64,000 nucleotides of DNA from Acholeplasmatales bacterium (lineage in GTDB: Bacteria; Bacillota_I; Bacilli_A; Acholeplasmatales; Anaeroplasmataceae): the NCBI GenBank assembly GCA_017454375.1, contig JAFTDB010000014.1, positions 28,210-92,209 of the forward strand. The letters are read 5' to 3'. The position numbers were made by a program, and so were the translations under genes. The first letter of the stretch is position 1, and each line of letters opens with the position of its first letter. A model generated the notes under the pieces. That model was given only the letters and a program-made list of their open reading frames with translations, had not been told where the DNA came from and did no database searches. Positions 26,318 to 35,358 of this stretch are shown here, piece by piece.

Positions 26318-27397
26318 TTATAGTCTTACTGGCTCTTCATTAGCTAGTTTACGTTTTTGATCTTCATTGATAATTTCTTGAATTACTAAATCAAGCTTAC
26401 CCTCGATTACAGCATCAAGTCTATTTAAAGATAGACCAATACGGTGATCTGTTACACGGTTTTGTGGATAGTTGTATGTACGAATCTTTTCAGCTCTTTC
26501 ACCACTGCCTTGTAAAGATTGACGCATTGCGCCTTCTCTTGCATCACGTTCGGCATCTCTTTTTGCCTTTAATTTAGTCTTTAAAAGCCTCATAGCTGTT
26601 GCCTTGTTTTCATGTTGGCTTCTTGCGATTTGGCACGCAACGAAGTCACCAGTTGGAATATAAGTTACACGTACTGCTGAATAAGTAGTGTTAACACCTT
26701 GTCCACCAGGACCTGATGAACAGAAAGTATCAATTCTTAAATCCTTTTCAGGTAATTCGATATCATCATCTTCATTTGCTTCTGGTGATACTAATACTGT
26801 AGCAATAGATGTTTGAATTCTACCATTAGCTTCAGTTACTGGAATTCTTTGAACACGGTGTCCACCAGATTCATATTTCATAAATGAATATACATTTTCA
26901 CCTGAAATAGTAAATGAAATGTTAGTGTAGCCACCAACAGCACCTGGAGTAGCATCATTTACTTGAAGCTTCCAGCCTCTACCTTCAGAATATTTTTGAT
27001 ACATTCTGAATAGATCACCAGCGAAGATATTAGCTTCATCTCCACCTACTGCACCCTTGATTTCAACAACAACGTTACGTTCATCGTTTTCATCCTTTGG
27101 AAGTAATAAAATCTTTATTTCCTCTGTAATATCATCAATACGTGCAATTGATTCATTATATTCTAGTTCAGCCATTTCACGAAGCTCAGCATCACCTGAC
27201 TTCTTCATTTCCTTTAAATCAGGAAGGGCAGCTTCTAGCTTTTGTTGCTCACGAAATAAAACAACTACCTTTTCTAATGAGCGTTGTTCCTTTGATAGAG
27301 CTTTTAATTGTTTAACGTCACTTAAAACCTCAGGTTGAGTTAATAGCTCATTGATTTCGTTGTAACGCTTTTCCATCATTTTTAATCTATCAATCAT
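26318..27397 (-). CDS. prfA: Peptide chain release factor 1
   Basis: 359 residues, the standard length. RF1 reads UAA and UAG stop codons and triggers peptide release. The catalytic GGQ is present in CSSGPGGQGVNTTYSAV, followed by the usual HRIGLSLNRLD segment near the C-terminus. Its start overlaps the dnaB stop by eight bases, implying translational coupling. The usual partner prmC, which methylates the GGQ glutamine, does not follow; instead a terminator does. Confidence 0.96.
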   Translation of the reverse strand: MIDRLKMMEKRYNEINELLTQPEVLSDVKQLKALSKEQRSLEKVVVLFREQQKLEAALPDLKEMKKSGDAELREMAELEYNESIARIDDITEEIKILLLPKDENDERNVVVEIKGAVGGDEANIFAGDLFRMYQKYSEGRGWKLQVNDATPGAVGGYTNISFTISGENVYSFMKYESGGHRVQRIPVTEANGRIQTSIATVLVSPEANEDDDIELPEKDLRIDTFCSSGPGGQGVNTTYSAVRVTYIPTGDFVACQIARSQHENKATAMRLLKTKLKAKRDAERDAREGAMRQSLQGSGERAEKIRTYNYPQNRVTDHRIGLSLNRLDAVIEGKLDLVIQEIINEDQKRKLANEEPVRL

Positions 27398-28754
27398 TAT
27401 TAATCATAGCCTCTTCTCTTTGTTTAGCAATAAATTTCTGATGCTCGCTACGGAAATCAAAATAGATATTCGCAGTTGCACCAGAACGGTTTTTAGCAAT
27501 GATTAATTCAGCTTCACCAGGATACTTTGAAGTCTTTTTCTTGTAATAATCATCGCGGTATAAGAACATTACAATATCCGCATCTTGCTCAATTGAACCT
27601 GAATCACGTAGATCTGACATGTTAGGGATTTTATCTCCTTCACGCTCTTCTACCTTTCTTGATAATTGAGATAATGCCAATACTGGAACGTGTAAATCTC
27701 TTGCCATTAACTTAAGATTACGAGAAATCTTTGTAATCTTTTCAACTTGTGAAGCCTTTTGACTTGAGTTATCTGGTTCAATAAGTTGTAGGTAGTCAAT
27801 AACAATAAAATCTAATCCTGAAGATTCTTTTAATTTACGACATTTAGCCTTTATCTTAGATACATTTACATCAGATGAATCATCAAAATAAATATCTAAA
27901 TAGCTTAGCTTAGAGCAGGCTGTATTAAATCTAACCCAGTCAGTTTTGTTAATTTGACCAGTTTTGATTTGAGATAGTGGAATTGATGCTTCTGATGCTA
28001 CTAGTCTTTCTACTTGTGATGCAGAAGACATTTCTAGGTTGAATACAGCAACACTAGCCTTACCACCCTTATTCTTTTCTGCTACATTTAAAGCAAGGTT
28101 TAGGGCGAAGGCAGATTTACCCATCGCAGGACGGGCAGCCAAAATAATCAAGGTATCATTTTGAAAGCCTTGAGTTACACGGTCTAAGTTAGAAAAACCT
28201 GTATATAAGCCTATTACATCTTGATTTCTTTGTGCATTTCTTTCTGTATTTTCTAGTACCTCTTGAGATACCTTACTGATATGTGTTAGGGCATCTACAT
28301 TACGCTTTTTAGAAAGCTCAAAAATCTCTTTTTCAACTACATCTAAATAATCGAATGTATTAACATTAGCATCATATCCAGCTTGTGATAAATCATTTAA
28401 TTTAGCAATAGTTTTTCTTCTAATAGAAGCTTGTAATACTAAATCAGCATAATTTTCAACATTATCAGTTGAATATCCTCTCATAGCAATTGAAGAAATA
28501 TATTCAATTCCTCCAGCTTGATCAAGGATAGACATCTTTTCAAGATAGCTAGTTACAGTTGTAGGATCTATTACTTGACTTTCGTTAAATAAGTCAAGCA
28601 TAGCCTTAAAAATAAGGCGATTTTTTGGTTCATAGAAGTCATCTGGTTGTAAGATTGAGTTAACTGTTTCAAAGATACTAGGCTCTAAGAAAACACAACC
28701 CAAAGTCGCAAGCTCTGACTCGACATCACATGGAGTCTTAACTACTTGTTCCAT
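27390..28754 (-). CDS. dnaB: Replicative DNA helicase DnaB (DnaC in Bacillus nomenclature)
   Basis: 454 residues. Hexameric helicase that unwinds DNA ahead of the replisome. The N-terminal primase-interacting domain (MEQVVKTPCDVESELATLGC, about 1-110) and the RecA-like C-terminal domain with Walker A ARPAMGKSAFALN, Walker B FIVIDYLQLI, SQLSR and DLRDSGSIEQDAD are seen. It follows gdpP-rplI by one base, the conserved gdpP-rplI-dnaB order of Bacillota, except that here gdpP and rplI are one gene. Confidence 0.97.
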   Translation of the reverse strand: MEQVVKTPCDVESELATLGCVFLEPSIFETVNSILQPDDFYEPKNRLIFKAMLDLFNESQVIDPTTVTSYLEKMSILDQAGGIEYISSIAMRGYSTDNVENYADLVLQASIRRKTIAKLNDLSQAGYDANVNTFDYLDVVEKEIFELSKKRNVDALTHISKVSQEVLENTERNAQRNQDVIGLYTGFSNLDRVTQGFQNDTLIILAARPAMGKSAFALNLALNVAEKNKGGKASVAVFNLEMSSASQVERLVASEASIPLSQIKTGQINKTDWVRFNTACSKLSYLDIYFDDSSDVNVSKIKAKCRKLKESSGLDFIVIDYLQLIEPDNSSQKASQVEKITKISRNLKLMARDLHVPVLALSQLSRKVEEREGDKIPNMSDLRDSGSIEQDADIVMFLYRDDYYKKKTSKYPGEAELIIAKNRSGATANIYFDFRSEHQKFIAKQREEAMINND

Positions 28755-28755
28755 A

Positions 28756-31206
28756 TTAGTTCATTTCCTCAACCTTAACTTCGAATGAAGCAATGATATC
28801 AGTATCTAGCTTAACAGTTGCAGTATAAATACCAATTGATGTGATATCACCAGGTAATTCTACCTTCTTCTTGTCTAGGTGGATATTGTTTTGAAGCTCG
28901 AATTCATCACAGACAAGCTTAGTAGTTACAGAGCCAAAGCTCTTTCCACCAGCACCAACTTTAATCTTAACAGTAATTGATTTACCTGAAATATCATCCT
29001 TAAGCTTAAGAAGTAGCTTACGTCTGTTTTCTTCTTCCTTCTTCTCTTGAGCTTTTTGCTCTTCAAACTTCTTGATATTTTCATCAGTAGCTGCGATTGC
29101 TTGCTTATTGATAATTAGGTAGTTACCATAGCCTGTAGCAACCTCAATAATAGAATCCTTCTTACCTCTACCTTTGATATCAGTAGTTAAAATGACTTTC
29201 ATTAATCCAGTTCCTCCTTCAACATATTCAATTCTAAGTAGCTCGATTAAATCCTCACGAACCTTTTGAATTGTAGTATTCTTAATTTGTGTAGCAGCAC
29301 TATTGAAGTGACCACCACCACCCATTTGTTCCATAATTGTTTGAACGTTGATAGAATCACCTAAGCTTCTAGCTGAAATACCAACTGTGTTAGCATCAAG
29401 TCTACCAATTGTAAATGATGCTTCAACACCTGAAATAGTTAATTGCTTATCAGATATTTTAGCTAGAGTTGTTCTATCTTCAATCTTTTGGTTTTCTCTT
29501 AAGCAGACAATACCAAAGTTATTGCCATATACTTCAGCATGCATTAAGGCAGATGCTAAAATCTTTTCACTATCAAGTGGCTCTTGAAGTAGCTTACGTA
29601 CGAATATCATATCTGCACCCATAGTCTTTAATGTAGCTGCAGCTTCAAATGTTCTAGTACCACTACGCATAGTAAAGTTATTAGTATCAACAATAATACC
29701 AGCTAGCATGATTGATGCTTCTAATGGTGTAAATGAAATGTTTGAATTGTAGAATGTAAACATTTCAGAAACAAGTTCTACAGCACTTGAAGCACTTGAT
29801 TCAACATAATAAGTTAAATATTCCTTATAGCTTTCTTCACCTGCTCTATGGTGGTCAATAATAGATAAACGTTTAGCCTTATCATATATTTCTTTAAACA
29901 TTACCATAGTAGGTGATTGAGTATCTGTAATAATTAAAAGTGTAGTTGGCTTCATTAAATCTAAAGCCTCTTCTAGGTTAACAAAATGGCTCTTGATGTT
30001 AGGTTCATCCTTCATTTGGTTAAAGATCTTCTTAACAGTAACATCAGCTTTTTCTTCATCAAATACCATTTTTACATCAACACCTGATGATGCAACCATG
30101 TGATAAGTAGCCATCATAGAACCAATCGCATCACAGTCAGCGAAGTTATGACACATAATAATTACATTTGAGCTACCCTCAACAGCTTCCTTAAGAGCAG
30201 TCGCTTGCATACGGGCATCAATTAATGTGTTCTTCTCTAGTGAGTTAGTGTTACCACCAATGAACTTAATCTTTTCACCTTGTAGGTTAACAACAACTTG
30301 GTCGCCACCACGCTTTAATGCTAGTTCAATTGCTGTTTGAGCAATCGCACCAAGTTCATCATATTCAATATCATAACAAGCAATACCCATAGAAATTGAT
30401 GATTTTAGTCTATTCTTAGAAGATATTTCTCTTACTGAAGATAGAATTGAGAAGTTATCATCAATCATTTGTTGAAGTGACTGCTTATCAAATAAAATCA
30501 TCATACGGTCGCCTGTAATTGATTGTAGATAACAATTATATACAGAAATCCAGTCAGATAATTCACCGAAGATTTGACCTCTGATGTTGGCTTTTTCTTG
30601 CATATCATAACGCTTTAATGATTCATCTAGGTTATCAATTTCAATGATACCTACGGCAGATATTCTATCATTATAACGCTTCTTGATTTGCTCACGCTCT
30701 GTAACATCAAAGAAATACATAATGTCGTTTTCAGAGTTATGGATGACATCATAAGAGTGATCATTGAATGTGAAATTAATTGTTTTTTCATTTGCAATAA
30801 TTTCATCATAAAGCTCACGTGATAAGCTAGCTAAGGCAATATCATTTAAAGGGTTATTAAAAATTTCCTTAGCATAAGCATTAGACCATGTTACTTGATA
30901 AGATTTATCATATAAGACAATACCGATAGGTAGTTCGTTGAAGGCTTCATCACCGGCTTTAGAAGCATGGTATGAAATATTTCTCCACTTTTCTAGTCTT
31001 GTCTTTAAATCAGATATTCTTGATAGGTTCTTTTTATTTACAAAGAAGAAAATTGATAGCATAAAACCAATTATAAATGCTACACCAAGTACAGCAAATA
31101 CAATTGCCCAGGCATCATTAGGATTTACTCTCAAAAAGTAATATAAAAAGAATCCACTTGCACCAGTACTAGCTAAGCAAGCTAAACCTATAATCAAAAA
31201 TAGCAT
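28756..31206 (-). CDS. gdpP-rplI: GdpP c-di-AMP phosphodiesterase fused to ribosomal protein bL9
   Basis: 816 residues. Two N-terminal helices (about 3-26 and 33-57), a PAS-like domain (about 84-165), a degenerate GGDEF (TGDRM at about 231-235), a DHH domain with HNFADCDAIGS (353-363) and DHHRAG (451-456), and DHHA1 with GGGGHFNSAAT (629-637) make a complete GdpP, which hydrolyses c-di-AMP. Without a stop codon the frame continues into a full bL9 (residues 669-816) beginning MKVILTTDIKGRGKKD and including GYGNYLI. AAGGAGG occurs in frame ten bases before the L9 ATG (29202), so free L9 may also be made. In relatives these are separate adjacent genes. Confidence 0.93.
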   Translation of the reverse strand: MLFLIIGLACLASTGASGFFLYYFLRVNPNDAWAIVFAVLGVAFIIGFMLSIFFFVNKKNLSRISDLKTRLEKWRNISYHASKAGDEAFNELPIGIVLYDKSYQVTWSNAYAKEIFNNPLNDIALASLSRELYDEIIANEKTINFTFNDHSYDVIHNSENDIMYFFDVTEREQIKKRYNDRISAVGIIEIDNLDESLKRYDMQEKANIRGQIFGELSDWISVYNCYLQSITGDRMMILFDKQSLQQMIDDNFSILSSVREISSKNRLKSSISMGIACYDIEYDELGAIAQTAIELALKRGGDQVVVNLQGEKIKFIGGNTNSLEKNTLIDARMQATALKEAVEGSSNVIIMCHNFADCDAIGSMMATYHMVASSGVDVKMVFDEEKADVTVKKIFNQMKDEPNIKSHFVNLEEALDLMKPTTLLIITDTQSPTMVMFKEIYDKAKRLSIIDHHRAGEESYKEYLTYYVESSASSAVELVSEMFTFYNSNISFTPLEASIMLAGIIVDTNNFTMRSGTRTFEAAATLKTMGADMIFVRKLLQEPLDSEKILASALMHAEVYGNNFGIVCLRENQKIEDRTTLAKISDKQLTISGVEASFTIGRLDANTVGISARSLGDSINVQTIMEQMGGGGHFNSAATQIKNTTIQKVREDLIELLRIEYVEGGTGLMKVILTTDIKGRGKKDSIIEVATGYGNYLIINKQAIAATDENIKKFEEQKAQEKKEEENRRKLLLKLKDDISGKSITVKIKVGAGGKSFGSVTTKLVCDEFELQNNIHLDKKKVELPGDITSIGIYTATVKLDTDIIASFEVKVEEMN

Positions 31207-31232
31207 AGTATCACCCTTTTCTCTTACGTTTA

Positions 31233-31273
31233 ATTATATCAAAAACAGATATCATATTCAATAATATTGAATA
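31233..31273 (-). promoter_or_regulatory. Promoter of gdpP-dnaB-prfA with a 9-1-9 dyad over the -35
   Basis: TTGAAT (31256-31261), 17 bases, TATAAT (31233-31238) on minus. A perfect dyad TATTCAATA-A-TATTGAATA (31255-31273) covers the -35 box, suggesting a repressor site. Confidence 0.6.
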
Positions 31274-31285
31274 AGTCTTTTTACA

Positions 31286-31313
31286 AAAGAAAAAGCTAGA
31301 AAAAATCTAGCTA
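31286..31313 (-). terminator. Terminator of the rlmB-nusG operon
   Basis: Stem AGCTAGA/TCTAGCT (31294-31300 with 31306-31312) overlapping the nusG stop codon, followed on minus by a T-rich run. Confidence 0.75.
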
Positions 31314-31858
31314 TTAATCTTCTTAACGTTATCAAATGATTCTTCACTTGGTGTGTTACGACCAAACATTTCAACCATTACTGTAACAATTCTCTTTTCT
31401 TCATTAACATCAGAAACAACAGCAATTTGTCCTCTGAATGGTCCAGAAATGATATCAACTCTATCACCAACTGCTACATCAAATGTAGGAACATTAACCA
31501 TACCTAGACGACGTAGAATTGCATCCATTTCATCCTTAGGTACAGCAACTGGCTTTGTACCACCACCAGAAGATCCTAGGAAACCAGTTACCTTTGGTGT
31601 GTTACGTACGTTAAACCATAATCTTTCATCCATTTCCCCTTCAACTTCCATTTCAATGAAAACATAACCAGGGAATACTTTATTAATTTTTTCTTTCTTG
31701 TTACCTTTTTTATCAACGACAATCTCTGTTTCTTCAGGAACCAAAACTTGGTAGATTTGGTTTTGCATGTTCATTGATTCTCTTCTTCTTTCAAGGTCAG
31801 TCTTAACTGAATTTTCATATCCAGAATAAGTTGTTACGATATACCATCTTCTACTCAT
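31307..31858 (-). CDS. nusG: Transcription termination/antitermination factor NusG
   Basis: 183 residues: NGN domain beginning RRWYIVTTYSGYENSVKTDL, then FPGYVFIEME, and a C-terminal KOW domain with VGDRVDIISGPFRGQIAVV. It binds RNA polymerase and affects pausing, Rho or ribosome coupling. Last gene of rlmB-sigH-rpmG-secE-nusG, with a terminator right after it; the L11 operon (rplK-rplA), which usually follows, is absent. Confidence 0.97.
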   Translation of the reverse strand: MSRRWYIVTTYSGYENSVKTDLERRRESMNMQNQIYQVLVPEETEIVVDKKGNKKEKINKVFPGYVFIEMEVEGEMDERLWFNVRNTPKVTGFLGSSGGGTKPVAVPKDEMDAILRRLGMVNVPTFDVAVGDRVDIISGPFRGQIAVVSDVNEEKRIVTVMVEMFGRNTPSEESFDNVKKINS

Positions 31859-31869
31859 ATTATCACCTA

Positions 31870-32373
31870 TTATTGAAGAATTTTGGCTAAAATACCAGTA
31901 ATTAAAGCATCATATAAAATGAATAATGCTACGAAAATTGTAATGAATAAGAATGTTCTAAATGCATTAGCTAGGAATTTAGGCATAGTTAACCAAGTAA
32001 CTTTTCTAATTTCAGGGAATGCAGGCTTAATGAAAGGCCAAATAGAATAAACGATTGCTAGAGCACCTACAACTACAAGTACCCAACCAACTACAGGTGC
32101 ATGACCACCAAGTACAGGGAAGTCATCACGGATGCTTAAAGCTCCTGTTAGGATTAGCATACCTAAGTCTAATACAAAGATAGCAATGAATAAGAATAGG
32201 AATGTTTCCCACTTATGCTCTTCTTTGATATAGTCAAATAAGTTGTAGAAACCTAATCTTGAATCCTTTTCTTGCTTCTTAGCAATTTGCTTGTTGATTT
32301 TCTTTTCAACTTCATTTTTTTCGAATTCGTTTTGATTAACTAATTCTTCTTGTTCTTTAACTTCTTCAGCCAT
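31870..32373 (-). CDS. secE: Protein translocase subunit SecE with extended N-terminus
   Basis: 167 residues against about 60 for a typical Bacillota SecE. The C-terminal 50 residues carry the conserved amphipathic helix FPEIRKVTWLTMPKF and the final membrane helix (about 139-163). Upstream are a charged cytoplasmic region and two additional hydrophobic helices (about 57-79 and 94-113), giving the three-helix topology known from gammaproteobacterial SecE. It forms the SecYEG channel with the SecY encoded at 37238. Position between rpmG and nusG confirms identity. Confidence 0.93.
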   Translation of the reverse strand: MAEEVKEQEELVNQNEFEKNEVEKKINKQIAKKQEKDSRLGFYNLFDYIKEEHKWETFLFLFIAIFVLDLGMLILTGALSIRDDFPVLGGHAPVVGWVLVVVGALAIVYSIWPFIKPAFPEIRKVTWLTMPKFLANAFRTFLFITIFVALFILYDALITGILAKILQ

Positions 32374-32375
32374 TT

Positions 32376-32525
32376 TTATTTGCTCTCCTTATGCAAAGTA
32401 TATTTGTTGCAGTTTTTGCAATATTTTTTAATTTCGATTCTTTCATTTGCTTTTTGAGAATTTTTAGTAGTTGTATAATTTCTACTTAAGCACTCTTCAC
32501 AAATTAAAATAATTTTTGTTCTCAT
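32376..32525 (-). CDS. rpmG: 50S ribosomal protein bL33, zinc-binding form
   Basis: 49 residues from the ATG at 32525 ([17 protein letters not shown]), with GGTGATT ahead of it. Cysteines 9, 12, 36 and 39 form the two CxxC pairs of the zinc-containing form. Small protein near the ribosomal E site. Placed between sigH and secE as in other Bacillota. Confidence 0.95.
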   Translation of the reverse strand: MRTKIILICEECLSRNYTTTKNSQKANERIEIKKYCKNCNKYTLHKESK

Positions 32526-32540
32526 AATCACCAAATCCAA

Positions 32541-32565
32541 AATAAAAAAACCTAGGCAGGTTTTA
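32541..32565 (-). terminator. Terminator-like hairpin between sigH and rpmG
   Basis: Minus-strand stem AAAACCT/AGGTTTT with a four-base loop (32547-32564) and a T-rich run. It would reduce read-through from sigH into rpmG-secE-nusG, or act as an attenuator. Confidence 0.7.
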
Positions 32566-32605
32566 CTGATAAAAGTATACAATAAAACACTACATTAGTC
32601 AATAT

Positions 32606-33142
32606 TTATTTAGAAGTATCTAAATAGGTCTTTAGCTTTTTAACCATTCTACTCTTTACCTGAATTAGCTCAGAATATTTTATATCATAGGTTTTTGCAA
32701 TAGAATTAAGTGAGAAGCCATTAATAAAATATTCATCATACAAGATTTTTTCTATATGCTCATCAAATAAAAACCTGTATTTATTTTCAACCGTATTGTC
32801 ATTATCAGGAATAAATGACATATCCTCCATCAAATAGACATTTGAGTTTGAATAATATTTACTTCTAATTAGCTTATTAAACTTATTTCTTAAGCTAACT
32901 GTAAAATAGTTATAAAATGATCCTTGCTCAGAACGATACGTTTGTAAGCATTTAAATAACACCATACGTCCTTCCTGCATCAAATCATCAACCTTACCAC
33001 TATAAAGTAGATATGGTATTTTTTGAATGAAGGAATAGATTACTAAATCGTATTTTTGTATAAATATTTTAAGTACTATCTCACTACCATCACGGATGTA
33101 ATATATCAATTCATAATCATTATATAAGAATATAGATTTCAC
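32606..33142 (-). CDS. sigH: Sigma-70 family factor, SigH-like
   Basis: 178 residues, short for SigH (about 210). Region 2 is seen as DDLMQEGRMVLFKCLQTYRS and FYNYFTVSLRNKFNKLIR; a region 4 helix-turn-helix as FSLNSIAKTYDIKYSELIQV. Position between rlmB and rpmG is that of sigH in Bacillota, where it drives stationary-phase, competence and early sporulation genes. The N-terminus and linker are divergent, so target promoters may differ. Start and the rlmB stop overlap by one base. Confidence 0.82.
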   Translation of the reverse strand: MKSIFLYNDYELIYYIRDGSEIVLKIFIQKYDLVIYSFIQKIPYLLYSGKVDDLMQEGRMVLFKCLQTYRSEQGSFYNYFTVSLRNKFNKLIRSKYYSNSNVYLMEDMSFIPDNDNTVENKYRFLFDEHIEKILYDEYFINGFSLNSIAKTYDIKYSELIQVKSRMVKKLKTYLDTSK

Positions 33143-33852
33143 TAATTTTTGCGCATAAGATCTTTTAAAACGATACCTGCACTTACTGAAGCATTTAAGC
33201 TATTAACGTGTCCAACCATTGGAATAGTGATTAATAAATCACTTTGCTTAACCAATGTTTTGCTCATTCCAAAGCCTTCTGAACCAATTATTACCGCTAA
33301 AGATAAGCTTGGATCAATGTTCTCTGTTAGGGTATCACCAGATGCATCAGTACCACAAACCCAGTATCCATTTTGTTTAAGCTTATCCATTATGTTGTTT
33401 AAACTATTAACATACATAATATTTACATGCTCAATTGCACCAGTTGAGGTATGTGCTACAACCTCATTAACTGAAGCACTTCTATTCATTGGTAACACTA
33501 CTAAATCATATCCAAAGGCATCAACACTACGAAGTATTGCCCCTAGATTATGAGGATCTTGAATACCATCTAAAAGAACAATTCTTCCTTGTTCACGATA
33601 GAATTTATCTAAATCCTCGATACCATAAATCTTATAATCCTCACGATATGCACCATAGCCTTGATTTTGTCCTGGGAATTTTTTATCGATAAAATCCTTG
33701 CTAACAATTTCAAAATCAAGCTTCATTTTAGTTGCGATATCAACTATATTATTATCTTTTTTTAAGATGTTTTCGCAGATAAATAGCTTAGTAATTGGAG
33801 ACTTAGCTCTAATTGCTTCATATATTGCGTTTTTTCCATAAATTTTAATCAT
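33142..33852 (-). CDS. rlmB: 23S rRNA (guanosine-2'-O-)-methyltransferase RlmB
   Basis: 236 residues of the SpoU/TrmH family, which transfers methyl from SAM to a ribose 2'-OH in 23S rRNA. Family motifs are all present: LLDGIQDPHNLGAILRSVDA, VIIGSEGFGMSK and IPMVGHVNSLNASVSAGIVL. An N-terminal substrate-binding domain (about 1-75) precedes. First gene of the operon leading to nusG; the usual upstream cysS and mrnC are missing. Confidence 0.95.
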   Translation of the reverse strand: MIKIYGKNAIYEAIRAKSPITKLFICENILKKDNNIVDIATKMKLDFEIVSKDFIDKKFPGQNQGYGAYREDYKIYGIEDLDKFYREQGRIVLLDGIQDPHNLGAILRSVDAFGYDLVVLPMNRSASVNEVVAHTSTGAIEHVNIMYVNSLNNIMDKLKQNGYWVCGTDASGDTLTENIDPSLSLAVIIGSEGFGMSKTLVKQSDLLITIPMVGHVNSLNASVSAGIVLKDLMRKN

Positions 33853-33875
33853 GTTAATTCACCGTCAGTATTACA

Positions 33876-33881
33876 ATTATA
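33876..33881 (-). promoter_or_regulatory. Extended -10 promoter for rlmB-nusG
   Basis: Minus-strand TGATATAAT, an extended -10 element with TATAAT at 33876-33881, about 25 bases upstream of rlmB; no good -35 is seen. Confidence 0.45.
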
Positions 33882-33914
33882 TCAATAATAGCTATAAAAT
33901 TAAAGTAATTTTAT

Positions 33915-33944
33915 AAAAAAATAAGGGAGACATTAAGTCTCCCA
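33915..33944 (-). terminator. Terminator of the S10-spc-alpha operon
   Basis: GGGAGAC/GTCTCCC stem (33925-33931 with 33937-33943), five-base loop and a long T-run on minus, directly after rplQ. Confidence 0.92.
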
Positions 33945-33954
33945 TAATTTTTAA

Positions 33955-34314
33955 TTATTCAACCCAAGAAATAATTGCCATAGGTGCAGCGTCTCCTCTA
34001 CGGAAACCTGTTTTAATTACACGAGTGTAACCACCATTTCTATTTGCAAACTTAGGTGCAATTTCAGAAAATAACTTTTGAACTGCATAGTTGCCTTCTT
34101 CATCTTTTTCAAAACGGATAAAAGATGCAGCTTGACGTCTTGAAGCTAATGTATTAGCTTTTCCTAATGTTACCATTTTATCGGCAAGTCTCTTAAGCTC
34201 TTTTGCTTTAGTAACTGTAGTTTCAATTGAACCATTTAAGATTAAATCAGTGACAAGGTCACGAAGTAATGCTTTTCTTTGTGATGAACTACGACGTAAT
34301 CTACTATATGCCAT
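33955..34314 (-). CDS. rplQ: 50S ribosomal protein bL17
   Basis: 119 residues. Starts [20 protein letters not shown], the usual L17 opening ([21 protein letters not shown]), and ends with the [20 protein letters not shown] motif. Last gene of the alpha part of the ribosomal operon, 17 bases after rpoA, with a strong terminator behind it. Confidence 0.97.
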   Translation of the reverse strand: MAYSRLRRSSSQRKALLRDLVTDLILNGSIETTVTKAKELKRLADKMVTLGKANTLASRRQAASFIRFEKDEEGNYAVQKLFSEIAPKFANRNGGYTRVIKTGFRRGDAAPMAIISWVE

Positions 34315-34331
34315 ATTTCTTCTCCTTTAGA

Positions 34332-35291
34332 CTAGTTTTTCTTAAAGCCTAAGCCTAATGCTTCAAGCTTTTCTTTAATTTCTTTTAGAGATTTTCTACC
34401 AAGATTTCTAACCTTGATCATATCCTCTTCTGTTTTATTTGTAAGCTCACCAATAGTCTTGATGCCTGCTCTCATTAAACAGTTTGAAGAACGGACTGAA
34501 AGAACTAATTCTTCAATCTTCATGTCTTTAACGACATCTTCCTCTTCTTCTTTAGTTTCAACCATAAATTCGTTGTTTTGTCCTGATTCACCAAGTTCAA
34601 CAGCTACTTGTAGGTGTTCAATCATCATCTTAGAAGCAATTGAAATAGCTTCCTTTGGTGTGATAGAACCGTTTGTAGTAACTTCAATCTCTAGCTTATC
34701 GAATGAGGCAACGTTAACGCCTTCTACACGTGTTTTTTCAACGTTGAAAGCAACATTTACGATTGGTGTATATATAGAGTCTATTGCAATTTCGCCAACT
34801 GTTTTAACGAATTCTTTGTTTTGTACTGAACTAACAAAGCCAACGCCACGTCTAACAGTCAAGTACATATGAAGTCTTCCGCCAGCTGCAACAGTAGCAA
34901 TGTGTTGTTCTGGATTAACGATTTCGATATCATTGTTATGGATGATATCACCAGCTGTTACTTCACCCTCTGTACAATCAATCTCAACGATAGATTCGTA
35001 TTTAGGATCATCAGAATCAACCTTTAATACTACTCTCTTTAAATTTAGAATAACAGTAATTACATCTTCTACAACGCCATCAACATTTTGGAATTCATGT
35101 TGAGCACCATCAATCTTAACATTAACGAATGCAGCGCCTGGTAAAGAAGATAATAATGTTCTGCGAAGTGCATTACCTAAAGTTATACCAAAACCTCTTT
35201 CAAGTGGTGATATAACGAATTTTGCATAATTCTTTTCAGCTACATATTCAGCTTCATATGCTTGTGGTTTTTCAAATTTTAAATCTTTCAT
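34332..35291 (-). CDS. rpoA: DNA-directed RNA polymerase subunit alpha
   Basis: 319 residues from the ATG at 35291, preceded by GGGAGG; the 35306 start lies upstream of that site. The N-terminal dimerisation domain (FVISPLERGFGITLGNALRR) and the C-terminal DNA-binding domain (VLSVRSSNCLMRAGIKTIGE and NLGRKSLKEIKEKL) are both intact. It scaffolds polymerase assembly and contacts UP elements and activators. Standard place between rpsK and rplQ. Confidence 0.98.
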   Translation of the reverse strand: MKDLKFEKPQAYEAEYVAEKNYAKFVISPLERGFGITLGNALRRTLLSSLPGAAFVNVKIDGAQHEFQNVDGVVEDVITVILNLKRVVLKVDSDDPKYESIVEIDCTEGEVTAGDIIHNNDIEIVNPEQHIATVAAGGRLHMYLTVRRGVGFVSSVQNKEFVKTVGEIAIDSIYTPIVNVAFNVEKTRVEGVNVASFDKLEIEVTTNGSITPKEAISIASKMMIEHLQVAVELGESGQNNEFMVETKEEEEDVVKDMKIEELVLSVRSSNCLMRAGIKTIGELTNKTEEDMIKVRNLGRKSLKEIKEKLEALGLGFKKN

Positions 35292-35358
35292 TAATTGCCC
35301 TCCCATGAGATTTAAAAGTCTATTTATAAATGTAAATAAAACTTATTAAGATGTAAAA

